Shown: one piece after another, positions 1 through 12,495 of the stretch
Position numbering within the stretch: position 1 is the stretch's first letter
Layout: each line of letters opens with the position of its first letter
DNA from: Sambucus nigra
Lineage: Eukaryota > Streptophyta > Magnoliopsida > Dipsacales > Adoxaceae
NCBI GenBank assembly: GCA_949130495.1
Contig: OX422215.1
Location: 69,951,244 to 70,015,243, forward strand
Direction: 5' to 3'
DNA: 64,000 nt
Position numbers and translations under genes: made by a program
The notes under the pieces: model-generated
Seen by the model: only the letters and a program-made list of their open reading frames with translations
What the model was told of the DNA's origin: nothing
The model's database searches: none

Positions 1-55
1 TGAAATATTAAATATTAAGAATTCATAGCATATAAGTTATGACCATGTACATTAA

Positions 56-1860
56 TGTAACACCCCACCCGCCCGGGGAGAGCTAACGGAGCGCTATTGT
101 CGATAAAACTAACCCAATCCACAAATAACAAGGTATAGAGCATCAAAAAATCCCACAATACAATAATAAAAATCCACTAATCTCAAATCTCTTCAAATTA
201 AGTACAATCAATAATCTCTCGAAATAAAACAACTATCTATCTCGAAATAAAAGGCTCTATACAACAAAAATAAATACAATCTTCTCAAGTATGTATTCTC
301 CAATAATCTTCCCAAAATAATCCACGCTAAATAAATAATCTCCAATTCCAATCCAAAGCGCCCAAAATTCGCGCTAACCTGCCACTAAAAGAAAATATGG
401 GGAAGTACACAATACGACAGGAAAGATGCTCAACAATTATTAGCGGTGAATAAAACGTAACAATACGAGTACGAATATTCAAATCAAAAGAAAATATCAT
501 AAGCATTTTTATCAATATAATTTCTCAATAACACATTAATCCGAGTCATCAGGCCTCATCATACCGCTCCATACTTTATCAAGTAGCCGAAACAGGATTA
601 TTGGCGGGTGCCCAACCTCAGTGCCATATTAAAATCTCATGACAACATGCCTAACACATATATAATACCACATGAATCAAAATTAGATTCCAACAAAATT
701 TTCAGATTCCAATGAATTTAGCAATTCAAATATGAGTCAATAATCACATGAAAACAACGGGAATAACACTCACGAGATTAAGGAGCATATTGTGTAAAAC
801 CCCATACCTCAAAATCATCTTATGAATCATCACATAAAAATCAGCCTCTAAATTTGATCGCGCCATTACATTCCTCTCGCGAAAATAATCAAATCTCGTT
901 CTAGCTCAAACTCGAGAAAACACCAAATAAGCTTTCTAATCTAAGGTTGAAATCTTGAATAAGTTTGCGGCTATGGTTGAAAAGTTTGAGAAAAAGTGAT
1001 TTGAAAAGCCAAGCCAAGCCACGAATTAGCTGTGATATATAAAGGATTAAGAGCTTGATTAAGAAAAAAATTCTAATCAGATACAAACACTAAAAAATTT
1101 CACTGTTCTAAAAAACCCGCCTAGGCTTAAGGCTTGGGAGAAACGCCTCGCCTTAAGTTTTTCACGCCTTATTCTTGGTAAAACCCTTAAGGTGCACTTT
1201 TTTCTAAAAACAACAATGCTTTAGTGAAACAATATCGCCTTTTAAAGAATTTTTTTACTAACCGGACCATTATTTCATCCAAAATAATCCAATAGTATTT
1301 TAATTTGCATATATTCGGACATATTTTTATAATATGTACAATTTTAGTATTTTATTAGCCTTGTTATGGTTTAAAAATATTAAAATATATTAAGAAGGCC
1401 TAAACGCCTTTTCACGCCTTTTTACGCCAAGGCCCGCCTAGGCTTCTAAGGCTTAAGGCTTGGCCTCCACGCCTCGACCACGCCCCGCTTTTTTTAGAAC
1501 CTTGAAATTTTTATTCCGGACGATCGGACCGTTGGAATTGGATGAAATTTTTGGGAGAATTAGCTGAAGATGACAAGAAGCGGTATAAAAAATTTCAACT
1601 CAATCGGACCATCCAATATTTTTAAATATATATTTTTTGCTAGAAAGTTTTATTTTTAAGGACTCTAAGAGAGTTTTTATGTTTTGAGAACTCTTCTATA
1701 TAATAAAAATTCAAATATAACTCCATTTTAATTCCGATTTCGAAACCGCTTGAAGTTCTCGTCTTTAAAAATAATACTCAACATAAAAATAATTAAATGT
1801 CAAAATTTATTTTTCCTCTATATTTTGAAAAATACCCCAAAAATTACGCGGGTTGTTACA
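56..1860. mobile_element. Solo LTR E1, copy 1 (gypsy-type)
   Basis: The element starts TGTAACACCCC and ends GGGTTGTTACA. It is flanked by a 5-bp direct repeat, ATTAA, at 51-55 and 1861-1865. TG...CA ends with a 5-bp duplication and no coding capacity indicate a solo LTR left by LTR-LTR recombination. Its ends resemble the longer LTRs at 8532, 14665 and 19165. The family may be Tekay/Del-like, which is only an inference from terminal sequence and length. Orientation is probably minus. The short reading frames inside look fortuitous. Confidence 0.8.
1093..1512. mobile_element. MITE insertion private to copy 1 of E1
   Basis: About 400 bp here are absent from the second E1 copy at 25719. The insert has near-matching inverted ends of about 23 nt (AAAAATTTCANNGTTCTAAAAAA with two mismatches). 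Directly inside are repeated CGCCTAGGCTTAAGGC-like words. It encodes nothing visible. The exact target duplication cannot be separated from the A/T-rich flanks, so the superfamily is not assigned. Confidence 0.65.
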
Positions 1861-1865
1861 ATTAA

Positions 1866-2546
1866 GGACCGCATTTCTATCTTATATCATTATCGTTACA
1901 TTCAAATGGTTAAAAGAACCTAACATTTCCAAAATTACAAAGTTGTTTTTAAATTTCTTAAATTATGTTTTTCTTTGCTTACTATTTAAAAAATGTTACT
2001 CTTTTGTCTTTTGTCAGAATGCCACTTTCCCCCTTCTAAAATTCAAGCACTTTCAAAACTAAATAAAATTAGTGCGAAATCCAAACATTTTCAAGAACTA
2101 AACCCTTATATTGCACAACTTACCTCTAAATCCAAAGATTTGAAGCTCGAGTACTGCATAAACAAATTTTGCAACGAACTTTATGGTCAAAGAGGAGGTT
2201 CAACCCTAAGGTTTAATTCTACCACAGAATGAGCAAAAGAATTAAACATATATTTGATAGAAAATTTTGGAAAGGAGAAAAAATCAAGGCTTAAATTTAT
2301 CTTTCATGTGTTTGATTATCAGGGTCCGTTTGGGCCTAGGTCACCCTGCCGGTCTCGTAGGGCATGCACAGACGTATTCATGTACAAGACATGGTGGCAT
2401 ATGCCCACCTTAAGTTTTGACAATTTTTAATATTTGTGATGTGAAATGGAAATTTTTAAAAGAAAAACATATCAAATTATGAAAAATATAACATTTTGTC
2501 CACCTTATTTTTTAGATAAATGTTAGTATTATACTTTGCCCACATT
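1866..2546. other. Unassigned sequence within the duplication
   Basis: AT-rich sequence shared with 27161-27841. Two overlapping short reading frames (1853-2062 and 1993-2232) are kept in both copies but resemble no family I recognise. I see nothing I can name. Confidence 0.4.
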
Positions 2547-2684
2547 AAGGCCATCTCCGGTGGACAACTTCCAAAAGATGTAAAACTATCTTTTGTCTTA
2601 CATTGTTTGGAACGATTCCACAGTGAGAAAATGTATAAAAAGGTACTGGTCGGCTATGTGTCACCCGCTCAGGAATCCGTCTCG

Positions 2685-2775
<91 letters not shown>

Positions 2776-2974
2776 TTGGACGGATAAAACTTTCCCGCCC
2801 ACACCTTGAACGGATAAGACTTTCCCGTCCAGATGTGGGCCACCACTACACAATGTGTAGCGTCTGTGCAAATTTACATCTTCACTATATTTTCTCTCTG
2901 CTCATTATGCATCTTTTGTTACCCATTATAGGAGGGAAACAATGCAAATTTGCATTGCCCATTGAAGATGGCTT
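2547..2974. mobile_element. Small TIR element (MITE), copy 1
   Basis: Inverted ends AAGGCCATCTCCGGTGG and (reverse complement of the right end) AAGCCATCTTCAATGG bound a non-coding element. TTA and TAA sit just outside. The partner copy at 27842-28139 has the same ends but lacks the TA-repeat block. The family is not assigned. Confidence 0.5.
2689..2773. repeat. (TA)n microsatellite
   Basis: Uninterrupted TA dinucleotides for about 85 bp, inside the MITE of copy 1 only. The long Tyr-Ile reading frames across it are artefacts of the repeat. Confidence 0.97.
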
Positions 2975-3600
2975 AAAAAAAACTTCCGCTAGGTTAGTAT
3001 AGACCCATTTGTACAAATAGCTAGGTTAGTATAAACCCATTTTTTTAAAATCAGACTCATTATTAACTTAAGACTGAAGATATCCAAACACTTAAAAAAG
3101 GCTAGTACTTGTTAGATTCTTTCTTTTTTGCTTCTCCAATCTCCGGTGTTGTTAAGATTTTTTTTAGTAAAAACATATTATCGTTACAATTTATTAGTTA
3201 GTGTTTATTATTGTGCATCTATCATTGTGTGTGTTAGGGGAAGGGCTAACCAAAATTTCATGGCTCCTTGGGGTCAGGCGCGTTAGTTATAATTATGTAA
3301 AAAGTCGGGGTAAATAAAACTGAGTTCATTTAGGTTAAAGTATTCCAAATTTGTCTTAATTTTTTTTAGTAAAAGTTGAACTTTTTAAATTCACTATTTC
3401 ATAAGTTGTACTCTATGGGTGGGTGGACAAATGTGTAATCAGACCAAAAAGTTAAAAACTTTGCTTTGTTTATATGGTAAATGTGCTCAATCATTAGTCA
3501 TTATATATAGGGTGGGACTTTTCCCACATATTCCCACACCCTTAAGATCCTCTCCCCACACCTTATTTATATATCTAATATACAAAGACAAAAATACCTT
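2975..3600. other. Unassigned AT-rich sequence
   Basis: Shared with 28140-28765 of copy 2. No gene, RNA or recognisable element end was found. It borders the foldback arm that starts near 3600. Confidence 0.4.
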
Positions 3601-3682
3601 CCCCTTCTTCAAAATATAATAGGATTTTTAAACATCACATCATTTTAACCAAGATAAAATTTACACTTTAAGATAAAATATA

Positions 3683-3764
<82 letters not shown>

Positions 3765-4376
3765 GTATTGTTATTTTGATTTTTGATTTTTGATTTTAAC
3801 ACATTACTAATTATTTTAATTAGACTATAGTTTATTTTTATGAATTTATTAGACTTTGCTACATTTTTTGTTACTAAATATGTAACTTTTTACACGAAAA
3901 GTAATATTTGGTAACAAAATAAAAATTGTTATAAACATAAAAAAAGGTTTTAAAAAAAAATTCTAACAAAACAAAACAGTTTTTAACAAAATAAAAATAG
4001 TTTATAACAAAGAAACAATATCTTAAAAAAATCATAAAAAGAGTTTTGGGGGGGTTAAGAAAAGCTTAAAATGAAATAACACCTTTTTAACAAAAAAAAT
4101 GCTTTTGAAAATAAAATTGTTTTTAACAAAACAAAAATAGTTTTAACGAAAAAACTTTTTTAACAAAATAAAAACTGTTTATAATAAAAAAAATAGTTAA
4201 AAAACAATTTCTAACAAGACAAAACAGTTTTTACCAAAATAAAAAAAGTTTATAACAAAGAAATATTAAAAAAACAGTTTTTAGAAAAATAAAAACACGT
4301 TACTGAAGAAAAAACAATTGTTTAAAATATTGTGTTTTACATGTATGGTTATTATTGTAATTATTATAATAATTAT
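3600..4376. mobile_element. Foldback-element left arm, copy 1
   Basis: AT-rich arm matching 28765-29453 directly and 63016-63745 in reverse complement. It contains degenerate direct repeats around words such as AAAATAGTTTATAACAAAG and the (ATT)n tract at 3682-3764. It is interrupted at 4377 by the Tat LTR, with ATTAT at 4372-4376 just outside. Confidence 0.7.
3682..3764. repeat. (ATT)n microsatellite
   Basis: About 27 ATT trinucleotides. The matching place in copy 2 (about 28843-28858) has only about five, and the right arm at 63591-63684 has about thirty in reverse complement. Confidence 0.97.
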
Positions 4377-5324
4377 TGATGATGCTGGAAATAACACCAC
4401 CAGATAAGATGTAAACAAGCTCAAACAAGCATAACAATGGCAGCAAAAGTATATGTATGTATAGCAGGAGATGAGGTGAAGGAGATGAACACAACAATAT
4501 AAGTGATTCGACAATTGCCTACGTCCACTGTGCAGGTGAGTGTTAATATCACTAGATGAAGGCACTAACGGCCATAGATATAATCTCTCAAGCTTTTTCT
4601 CTTTACTATGTAAATTAACAAAGTTTCAACTAGGGTTGCAAAATATCGATCCTTTATAAGGTAGAGGATGACCTCTATATATAGTGTTTAGGGGGTGTAG
4701 TGTACCCCCCAAGCATGCAATGAGCATGTGCATGAAGATCCAACTAGTATAAGGATGACACCTGACTGATCTTAAACAAACAATGATGACCTCAATATTC
4801 CCTCACATGGAGGGAATGATTCAGTTACAACAGATTTGTCCACGTGTTCTAAGCCCTATATATGCATGTAAATGCTCGGTTGTCTTCGATTGGTTCCAAC
4901 CTCGCCCTGGATGAGTACGAGGTTGGTGAGGTCCGACCCTTGCCTTGTCCGAGATTAATATCCATGAAGATCTTATCCAGGCTGGCCGGTCGAGGTTAGA
5001 TATGAGGTAGTCGTAACGTTGGCCTGGGCCGATGATGACATGCTGCTTGATGATTGAGCCCCTGAGACTTTGCTGACCTCGGGTGATAAAATGTAACGTC
5101 GGTTGTGGCCGATGTTGGTGTTGATGGATGATTTAACCCATGTCCTTACTAATCTTGGCTGGTGCCCAATCGAGATTGATGTATGAGGTTGATGCAATGT
5201 CAGCTGGGGCCGACCTTCTGAGTGACGACCTTGTTGATGGGCATTATAAGCTTTCGATCACCTCGGCTGTGAGACTGGCCGAGGTTGGTTGCTTTGAGTA
5301 AGAGGGTGCAGTTAGGGCATATCA
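4377..5324 (-). mobile_element. Tat-2 family 3' LTR (copy 1)
   Basis: On the plus strand it starts TGATGATGCTGGAAATAACA and ends GGGCATATCA. It matches the two LTRs of the complete element at 29459-30367 and 62064-63010. Reading on the minus strand, a polypurine tract (AGGGCTAGGGGTGAT) lies directly outside at 5325-5339, so this is the 3' LTR of a minus-strand element. The rest of that element beyond about 7298 is missing here. Confidence 0.85.
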
Positions 5325-5880
5325 ATCACCCCTAGCCCTTAGTTACCTATGTGAGTAGGTGATTGAGGGGTATTGCAAGGCCGAGGCTGAGTTTTCTTGT
5401 GCGCGAATATTCTCTTGACACATGTAACTTGCTGAAGTGGATAACATGTCTGTTAAGGCATGATATTTTTTATTTGCCCTTTAGGTTCCCAAGGTAATGA
5501 TGGGCCTTGGGACGCACGCCAAAATGATTATGGGTTTAAAAACCCTCCTCTCTCTTTCTTCATCATTTTTTTTTTCTTTTTTCCCGCCTGTGTTTTCTCT
5601 ATGCGCTTCTCTCTCTCTTCAAGAGCTCTGTTACTTCACTTGGGGGTTTCTTCGCTTCTAATATTCTTCTTCTTTATCTCGCACTCAGTAAGGTATCATC
5701 TCCACCTCACTTTACCATTTTCAACCTTTATTTTTCATTTTTGCATTTCTTAGGGAATACTTGTGTTTTTCGGTGAAGGTTTGTGTTTTTCGATGAGTTT
5801 TTGAGCTTTTCGGTGACCTTGTTCTTAGGTGTTCTTGGTTTGAAACCATTCCAACTTCCCTATTTGATCCTTAGTTTAGG
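5325..5880 (+). promoter_or_regulatory. 5' leader of antisense gene, copy 1
   Basis: Between the LTR and the antisense reading frame lies a CT-rich leader (about 5540-5690: CTCTCTCTTC, TTCTTCTTC) followed by a possible donor (AGTAAGGTATC near 5690). It looks like a plant 5' UTR with a leader intron. The corresponding region in copy 2 is 30368-30915. A TATA box cannot be fixed with confidence. Confidence 0.35.
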
Positions 5881-7298
5881 TTGAATCAAGTTGTTTGTCT
5901 ATTTGTGATTTTGAGTCCCAAGTGTTGTGTCGTCTGCCTTATGCTCAGACCTCTGTATCAACTCATAGAAGAGTTCCCTTCCTTTCGTGAGAAGACATTT
6001 GAAAAAATTAGGCAGATAGAGCTAGCCCAAGAGGAAACTCATAGGGCTGAGGCATCCCCCTCAGACCTATCTTTCCTCCACCTCTGAAGTTAATATACCC
6101 TGAGCCAGCCGAGCCTGCTGAGCTAGTAGAGGTTCCAGTGGACCCAACACCCATGTCCGAGTCTGAGTCGTCTACCTCAGACCCCATGTCTGTAGACTCT
6201 TTCCAAGAGGCTATGGATTACTCAATCAGGCAAGATCAGGTCCCTAATCAAGCTGAGGTTTCGAGTCGTGTCTCATCATATCAGGGGTCTAACACCTGTC
6301 AGTCTTCTTCCGATGTCAAAATTGTAGGGCCAAGTGTGGCCATTCTCCCCCATTTTCGATGTTATTCCCCTGTCGGTCGCCATCGGGGCTGAGTTCGCTC
6401 AGAGGTTTCCTGATGGTCCCCCAGTATCTGCCCATGCCGATGTCACTAGGGATGAAGATGATGGTCATGAGAGCGACATTGACACCTCTAAGGCAGTCGA
6501 TATTGAGAGCTCTATTAGTGAGTACGATCTTCTGGCTTTTAGTCACCTCTACTCAATCGGTCCTTCCATTAGTCTTAGGAGACCTCTAAGGGGTAAGAGA
6601 GCGTTTGGTGGACGAGATGGGGAGATCTGCGTCTATGAGCAGATGTTCAAGTTGGGTTTCCGTCTCCCTATCCATCCTTCAATCAGAGCCATATTATCCC
6701 ATATAAATTTGGCCCCTTCACAACGATCCCCCAATGTCTGAAGGGTGATGATAGGGGCTATCGTCCTTCGGTGGGCATTCCACTACTCAGACCTTCTTGT
6801 TAGGGTCTTCACAGACTGTTACGTCCCCTCCTATACCAAAAATAACCCAAGCTATTACCACTTCCTAGCTAGGAAGTCAGATATGAAGATGTTGTTGGTC
6901 ACCCAGACCTCCAATCACAACTGGAAACCTAGGTATTTCTTTGCATCAGGGGCATGGGAGTTTGGTCCCCATAAGGCATCTAGAACGTCGGTTCTAAGGA
7001 CCCCTCTGAGATAGGGGAAGGTCTCGCTTGCTGTAAAAGCTGACCCTGAACTTAGCCAGGAAAGTATTTAAAAAGTTAAGAACCTTCAATATCAGGGGGA
7101 ACAGGGTCGTCTGGTTAAATAGGAACATCTGATGACCCCCTACTACCTCTCTCAGACAGGGCTAGGTGGTAGTTCTTTGACATAGCTTCGTAGGTATCAT
7201 TTTTCATAAGTCGTATCTCCTACTTTTCGTGCCTCTGATTTACTGACTCAGGTACTTCTTTTTGCAGAGCACCCTGAAGGTATTTCTGACGAACTTTG
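5881..7298 (+). pseudogene. Antisense gene of Tat-2 family, copy 1 (gypsy-type transposon domain), truncated
   Basis: Plus-strand reading segments 5881-6087, 6138-6392, 6334-6741 and 6745-7014 match the copy-2 gene at 30916-32697. The segment near 6630-6700 reads YEQMFKLGFRLPIHPSIRAI, which resembles the Pfam 'putative gypsy type transposon' domain (PF04195, Transposase_28). Frames shift near 6075, 6350 and 6740. Copy 2 has a stop near 31213 where copy 1 stays open, so damage arose independently in the two copies. The gene ends abruptly at the duplication breakpoint near 7298. Its role in the element is unknown. Confidence 0.7.
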
Positions 7299-7552
7299 TG
7301 CGTGTGTATGTGTGATGTCAAATTAAAGTTAAGATGTGCATTCGCCCTAAAATCACAACAAACACTATTAAGTAAATCCTATGTGTATGCCTATCAAATT
7401 TTCTAGGTTTAAAAATCCCTATACATATCATGTTAGTGTGCATGTTATAAAATTGGGACAACACAAAAAAGAAAATATAAGCCTTGATTTTAGCTAATGG
7501 AACCTAAAGTAGATACCAAAAAAATTGACAAGTATAAAATAAAGCGGAAATC

Positions 7553-7756
7553 TTAAATAAAAGGTAGTATGATATGACATGTACCGTTAGAATTAGGCTC
7601 ATATGTTGAATTTGCACCCATTATTTGTGCCCCATTTGATGTCCTAGACGCAATTTCATTAGGTATTAGATTCCAGTGCATAGTTGAATCTTGCGTACTC
7701 GGTGGCTCTATAAAAGCATTAGCTGAAAAATCACGTCCATGTCCACCAAGTGCCAT
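7553..7756 (-). pseudogene. Possible TNPA-type first exon
   Basis: A 67-residue minus-strand frame starts MALGGHGRDF and contains PNEIASRTSNGAQIMGANS. This resembles the N-terminus of plant CACTA second-gene (TNPA/Ptta-type) proteins as I recall them. It lies downstream of TNP2 on the same strand, where that gene is expected. The rest would lie to the left and is missing. Recognition is from memory of the family and is not strong. Positions 7299-7552 hold nothing else I can name. Confidence 0.4.
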
Positions 7757-8029
7757 AAATGTTAATAGCCCTGATCAATTAATAAAAATAAATAATTTAA
7801 AGATATGAAATTAGAAAAGCAATGATAACGGAACCAACTCAATTAAGTAACATATAATTTAGTGTTTAAATAAGATAAACATATATCAAAGAAATTTAAG
7901 TAAGTTCCATCACCATCACAAATAATAAGTACATAGGAATTTAACAAGTTCCATCACATAATAACAAGTGCACTGGGAATTAAGTAACAAAGAAAACTCA
8001 AATGTGTAATCTTCCTTCACTCGTTGTCA

Positions 8030-8526
8030 TAATCATCATCACTGCATTCACTTCATCACTTTAGTATTTTGCTAATGTGTTATCTTCATCTTCATCACCG
8101 TCACCGTTGTCAAGATTATCATCATCACATGCTTGCAAATCATTACTTTCAATAATGTTTGGTAGAACATCGATCATAGCCATTTGGCTCAAGTCCAAAT
8201 CTCTCGCTTGAATAATCATTTAAATATTAGATGATTCTTCCTCTTAGTATGCAACATTACTTGGACAATCGTTGGTATATCTTGCATCAACTTCTTTTAG
8301 AATGTCACAAATGTGTTTATGTTTCACTTTTTGTACTACTTTCCAGTAGGACCCATTTTGTAGTCATCTAAGTAAAATAATTGTGGTGCTTGAGTTTTAA
8401 TCAGAAAGGGATCATCATTATACTATGCTGACCTAATATTAATAGAAGTGTGTAGATAGTCCGTTTTTACTCTCTACTTCTTGGGATTGGTGTCGAACCA
8501 CTCACACTTAAATATAGAAACAATGT
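8030..8526 (-). pseudogene. TNP2 transposase, C-terminal part (CACTA 1)
   Basis: Minus-strand translation from 8526 reads FKCEWFDTNPKK, then HTSINIRSA and DDPFLIKTQAPQLFYLDD. This is the end of the DUF4216 region of plant TNP2 (En/Spm) transposases. Codons for a WKVVQK-like segment and an Asp/Glu-rich tail (near 8060-8130) follow, with stops and frameshifts. The upstream part of the same gene resumes at 12496, beyond the LTR inserted at 8532, so the two pieces were once contiguous. Confidence 0.75.
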
Positions 8527-8638
8527 TTGATTGTAATACCCCATATTTTTATGCTATATTAATTTGGGGATTTATTAAAGTTAATGTGAATGAATTATTT
8601 AATAAAAATTCGGAAATTAATTATGTTATAATTATTAA

Positions 8639-8966
8639 GGGCCTGTTTGGTTCTCTATTCTGAAAATGCGATTTAAACGCTGTTTTTAAGTACAGTTTTA
8701 AAATTCAATTTTTTGTGTTTATAATTATTGGTGTGCGTTTGGTAAACTTATTTTTAAATACAGTTTTTTGAAAATTTGACAAAATTGACAAACATGTATA
8801 TTTATATTATACATATATGTGTATATATATAAACACATACATAAAACTTTCATACATACATGATACATGGATGTATACATACATACATATATCATAAATT
8901 ATATACATGTACATTTAATATCATGTATTTTTATGTATATTTAATGAGGTATATTGGGGAGTTTAA

Positions 8967-9024
<58 letters not shown>

Positions 9025-9566
9025 ATGTGTGTGTGTGTGTGTGTCTCTATATTATGATATTGCATGTATACTTCACAACAAAACTATATACATACATAAA
9101 TTGATAATATTTTTTAATACATATGTAGTATATGTATATTTTATATTATTCAATACATTAATAATACATGTATAAAACTATATATAAGTATCATGTATCT
9201 ATTCATATTATTATTTAACATATGGATCTTAGTATATTATATAATTTAAAAATATAAATATATGTAATTTTGTGTACGTGTACATATATATTTTTTATTT
9301 ATAAGAATTGCACATATATTAATGTGTTATGTATGTATATTATATATTAAGGTATAAATGTATTAAAATATTAAGAATGAATAATTTTGAGTTGAAAAAT
9401 AAAAAATAGAAGTTATAAAACACCCTTTTGCTGTTTTTTGAAAAACTTGATTATAACACAGAAATATTATAATTCAGTGTTTAAAAACGGTTGCCAAACA
9501 CAATTTTTTATCAGAATTGTATTTAAACACAGAAAACAGAATTATAGTTGCAAACCAAACAGGCCC
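8639..9566. mobile_element. Tourist-like MITE in LTR A
   Basis: Terminal inverted repeats GGGCCTGTTTGGTT and AACCAAACAGGCCC bound 928 bp. TAA flanks each side (8636-8638 and 9567-9569). A GGGCCTGTTTGG end with a TAA target is typical of PIF/Harbinger-derived Tourist MITEs. The interior is AT-rich and non-coding. Confidence 0.88.
8969..9044. repeat. (AC)n-(GT)n self-complementary microsatellite
   Basis: About 27 AC units to 9022 and, after TTA, about nine TG units to 9044. The two halves can pair as a hairpin. It lies inside the Tourist-like MITE. Confidence 0.95.
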
Positions 9567-10579
9567 TAACGTGACGAGAGTTAGTAATTATGATAAATTT
9601 GTTGAATATTACTAATGAGCAAAGTAATATATTATATTAATTATATTGAATGTCATGAGTGAGTTAAATGACAATTTCGGAAATTTAAGTCGGAACGTGC
9701 TCGTGTCGCGTCGGGACTAAATTTTGATAAATAAAAAGTGATTATTTTATAAGTTGCCCGTATGGTCATTTTGAGTGCGCCAACGCGTCCGGAAGGGTCG
9801 AGATAGTGAGAAAAGTGTACCCGGGGGTGTAGTTTGGGTCTCGGGGCATTTTTAGGCCTAATTAGTAACCCGGGAGGACATTTTGGTCATTTTACCTTTT
9901 GGGGTAATTAAACCCACGAAAATACCAAGGGTTATATCAGATATCTGGATTGTCATCTAGGTTTAGAAACTCTAAACATAAGTGACGGCCATAGGAGAGG
10001 GAAGAAGAAAGCTCCAAGGCAATCCAAGGCCCCAAAAGTCATCCGTTTGCACCACAACCACCACCACCGCGTAGATCGCGCAACGGGCTACGCAACCACA
10101 CCAAAAACATCTGCAAATCAGAACGTCGAAAATCCCAGGCAAGTGTTTATCTTGCTATTTTCGTTGGTGCAATCTCCATATTAGTTTAGGAATGATTAGG
10201 GATGAATTATGTGGAAGAAAACCCAATTTGTGATAGGAAATCCTGTAGTATTGGTTGATATGATGATTCTGGGAACCCTTGCCATGTAGAGGAAATTAAC
10301 CACGAAATTTTGATGATTATAAGAAAGAAATTCTGGAGAAAGATTTGTTAGAAAACTGTTTAAGAAAATTCTAGGGTTCTTGATAATTAGATATAATTTT
10401 GGGTTGAAAATCCATGATTAAATGATGAATATGTACATGCCTTACGTTAGAAACATCTGGTATATTGTTATAATGTTAGTAGTAGAATTCTTGGACGTTT
10501 GGGGTTGGAAAACATGTATTTGGATGAAGAAAATTGGTAGAACCCGTAACTGCAATTCTGCTGAAAATCGAAATACCTG

Positions 10580-10665
10580 CTTGATCGATCGATCGAGCAT
10601 AGAGCTTCGATCGATCGAAGGTTCGATCGATCGAGTCCCAGACCTCGATCGATCGACCCCTCCTG
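10580..10665. repeat. TCGATCGA palindrome cluster in LTR A
   Basis: Five blocks of (T)CGATCGATCGA-type palindrome are separated by short unique spacers (CATAGAGCT, AGGT, GTCCCAGACC, CCCCTCCTGG). Related LTRs carry different palindromes in a comparable place (15464-15690 and 21486-21668). Confidence 0.9.
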
Positions 10666-12495
10666 GCAGACTCCTATTTCCCTTGATTAATTAGTTAAAT
10701 TAAACTTATCGTGAAATAAATTCTTGGGTATTCTTAATAAAAGGTTTTGTGAGATAGGAAAGACCAGTAGGACATATGAATAAGTGTTGGGGACTTTATT
10801 ATAAGACGAGAAGTTTACTTTTGGGGGAATTATATAATGAACTATGAAACTACGTATTTCAAGTGAGAGATTACGGCGAATAGCTACGATAGTGAATAGA
10901 GTTATACCTACTGAATTTTCTACTTGGAAGGATAGAGTCCACGAGAGTCACGTAATAAGTGAGAAAACTCTTCGAGTTAAGGTTAGAGATCAAACCTTAT
11001 ACGTAATACTAATAATGTGAAATTAAGGATAAATGTTGTAATTATGGGTGACGAGAGGAACCTACATTAATATGATAAAAGTGGTATATTTATATGATTG
11101 TGTGTACATATATTATATACATGTGAAAATCATGCCCACGCTACTTGCTATCCCTGAGGTTACCGCGCTGGGACAGTCTTATCTCGATGGGACCTTTATG
11201 GGGGATATTGACTTGTACCCTAGAAGATAGATGTCCTTGGTACAGGCTATCGACGTGATAGTTCAGACGGTCCTAAGAGACGCAGGCATGTGCCATCCTC
11301 TTAGAGACTTGGAATCTATTCTTCGCCTCAATTTTGTTTATGTATGTGTTAATACAATTCGAGAGTGAGTCCGATTGTATTCCCCTTAATATGAGTGATA
11401 TGGGGTTTTGGATAATAGAGTATGCCCGCACCATAGTTTATTTGGGGTGCTGTTATAATATATATATTATACGAGTAGTTAATATATATATATGAAATTC
11501 TGAAATTTGGAACTACCTACTGTGAAATGATAAGTAGGACATGGTTGATGACTCAAATAGTAAATACTTGTTTTGTGAAAGTATAATATGACACAGGGAA
11601 ACGTTATAAATTAATAAAGCTAAAACGAGAGTGGTGTTGCTAATTGGAAGTATTCTTTTTTTAAACAATGATATTGTTCGGTTTTGAAATCTTATGAGTA
11701 AATTAAGATAAGCTATATTATTGGGGAGGTTAGTATGATAAAATGATAAGATAACCCGTTGGGAAGGTTAGTACGATAGGCGTGCACATTAGAAGAGAGG
11801 TGAGAATTTCTCAAGAGAGTGTCGCTCTAATATGTTGTTGCATTGGCCTGTATCAATTTAAATACTTGCTAAACGTATTTTAAATCAAACACACTTTCGG
11901 GCTCTGACCCGTTTTTCTCTCTCTCTCTCTCTCTTGTATATATATGTATGTATTATAGGTGCCCAGCCACAGGGGCGCCTTGCTTAGGATCTCTTGGAAG
12001 GAACGTGCTGCAGCTTAGGTGGGAGTTGCAGGTCTCTTGATTAGACGACTTCGTTCATTCGGATCCACTCTTAGTACTTTCATTTAGTTGAGCATGTGTA
12101 GCTCTTTCCATTATTCCGTTGTTATTGGACATTTGTATTTCAGTTATTTCCAGTATTGTTACTATGGGTTTTATTCAGTTTGATTGTGTTACTTTATATT
12201 TCGCATGTTGACATTCGATTGACGAATGTTTTAAATTAATTGGACTATGTTGCAGATATTTAATGTGGTGTGATTCTTACTTATTGTATGTTATTAATAA
12301 AATAAATGATTTTCTTTAAATAAAATTTGGAAAGTATGTATGAAAACGGTTTTGACACTTAGCTTAATTATTTAGGGTGTTAAATTGGAAAATTTATTTT
12401 TATCGACAGTGATGCTGAGAATGAACCAACTGTTTACCTTGATTTAATTTAATAAAGGAGTGATCGCCCGGTATTTAATTAGGCGGCGTGTCACA

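Larger units (their letters stand above)
1..7298. repeat. Segmental duplication, copy 1
   Basis: Position 1 aligns with 25664, and collinear similarity runs to about 7298, which matches about 32316. The shared segment includes the same solo LTR with the same target site, the same inverted-repeat elements, one foldback arm, a Tat LTR and the start of an antisense gene. By hand, 1861-2040 differs from its partner at 6 of 180 positions. Copy 1 has private insertions: a MITE at about 1093-1512 and a (TA)n block near 2689. The left limit may lie outside the window. Confidence 0.9.
8532..12495 (+). mobile_element. Solo LTR A (gypsy-type), inserted in TNP2
   Basis: Starts TGTAATACCCC and ends GGCGGCGTGTCACA. 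A 5-bp TSD, TTGAT, lies at 8527-8531 and 12496-12500. Subtracting the nested 928-bp MITE leaves about 3.0 kb. It shares blocks with LTR B and (inverted) LTR C: the GGGCTCTGACCCG word (about 11898), the GTGCCCAGCCACAGG block (about 11960), and a CCCGGTATTTAATT end. No coding sequence was found. Long LTRs with TGTAACACCC-type ends fit Tekay/Del-type chromoviruses, which is an inference. Confidence 0.85.

Noticed and set aside
2520..3002. 160- and 108-residue reading frames with long Tyr-Ile runs on both strands
   Set aside because: They exist only because (TA)n lacks stops. No domain lies on either side, and the copy without (TA)n loses them.
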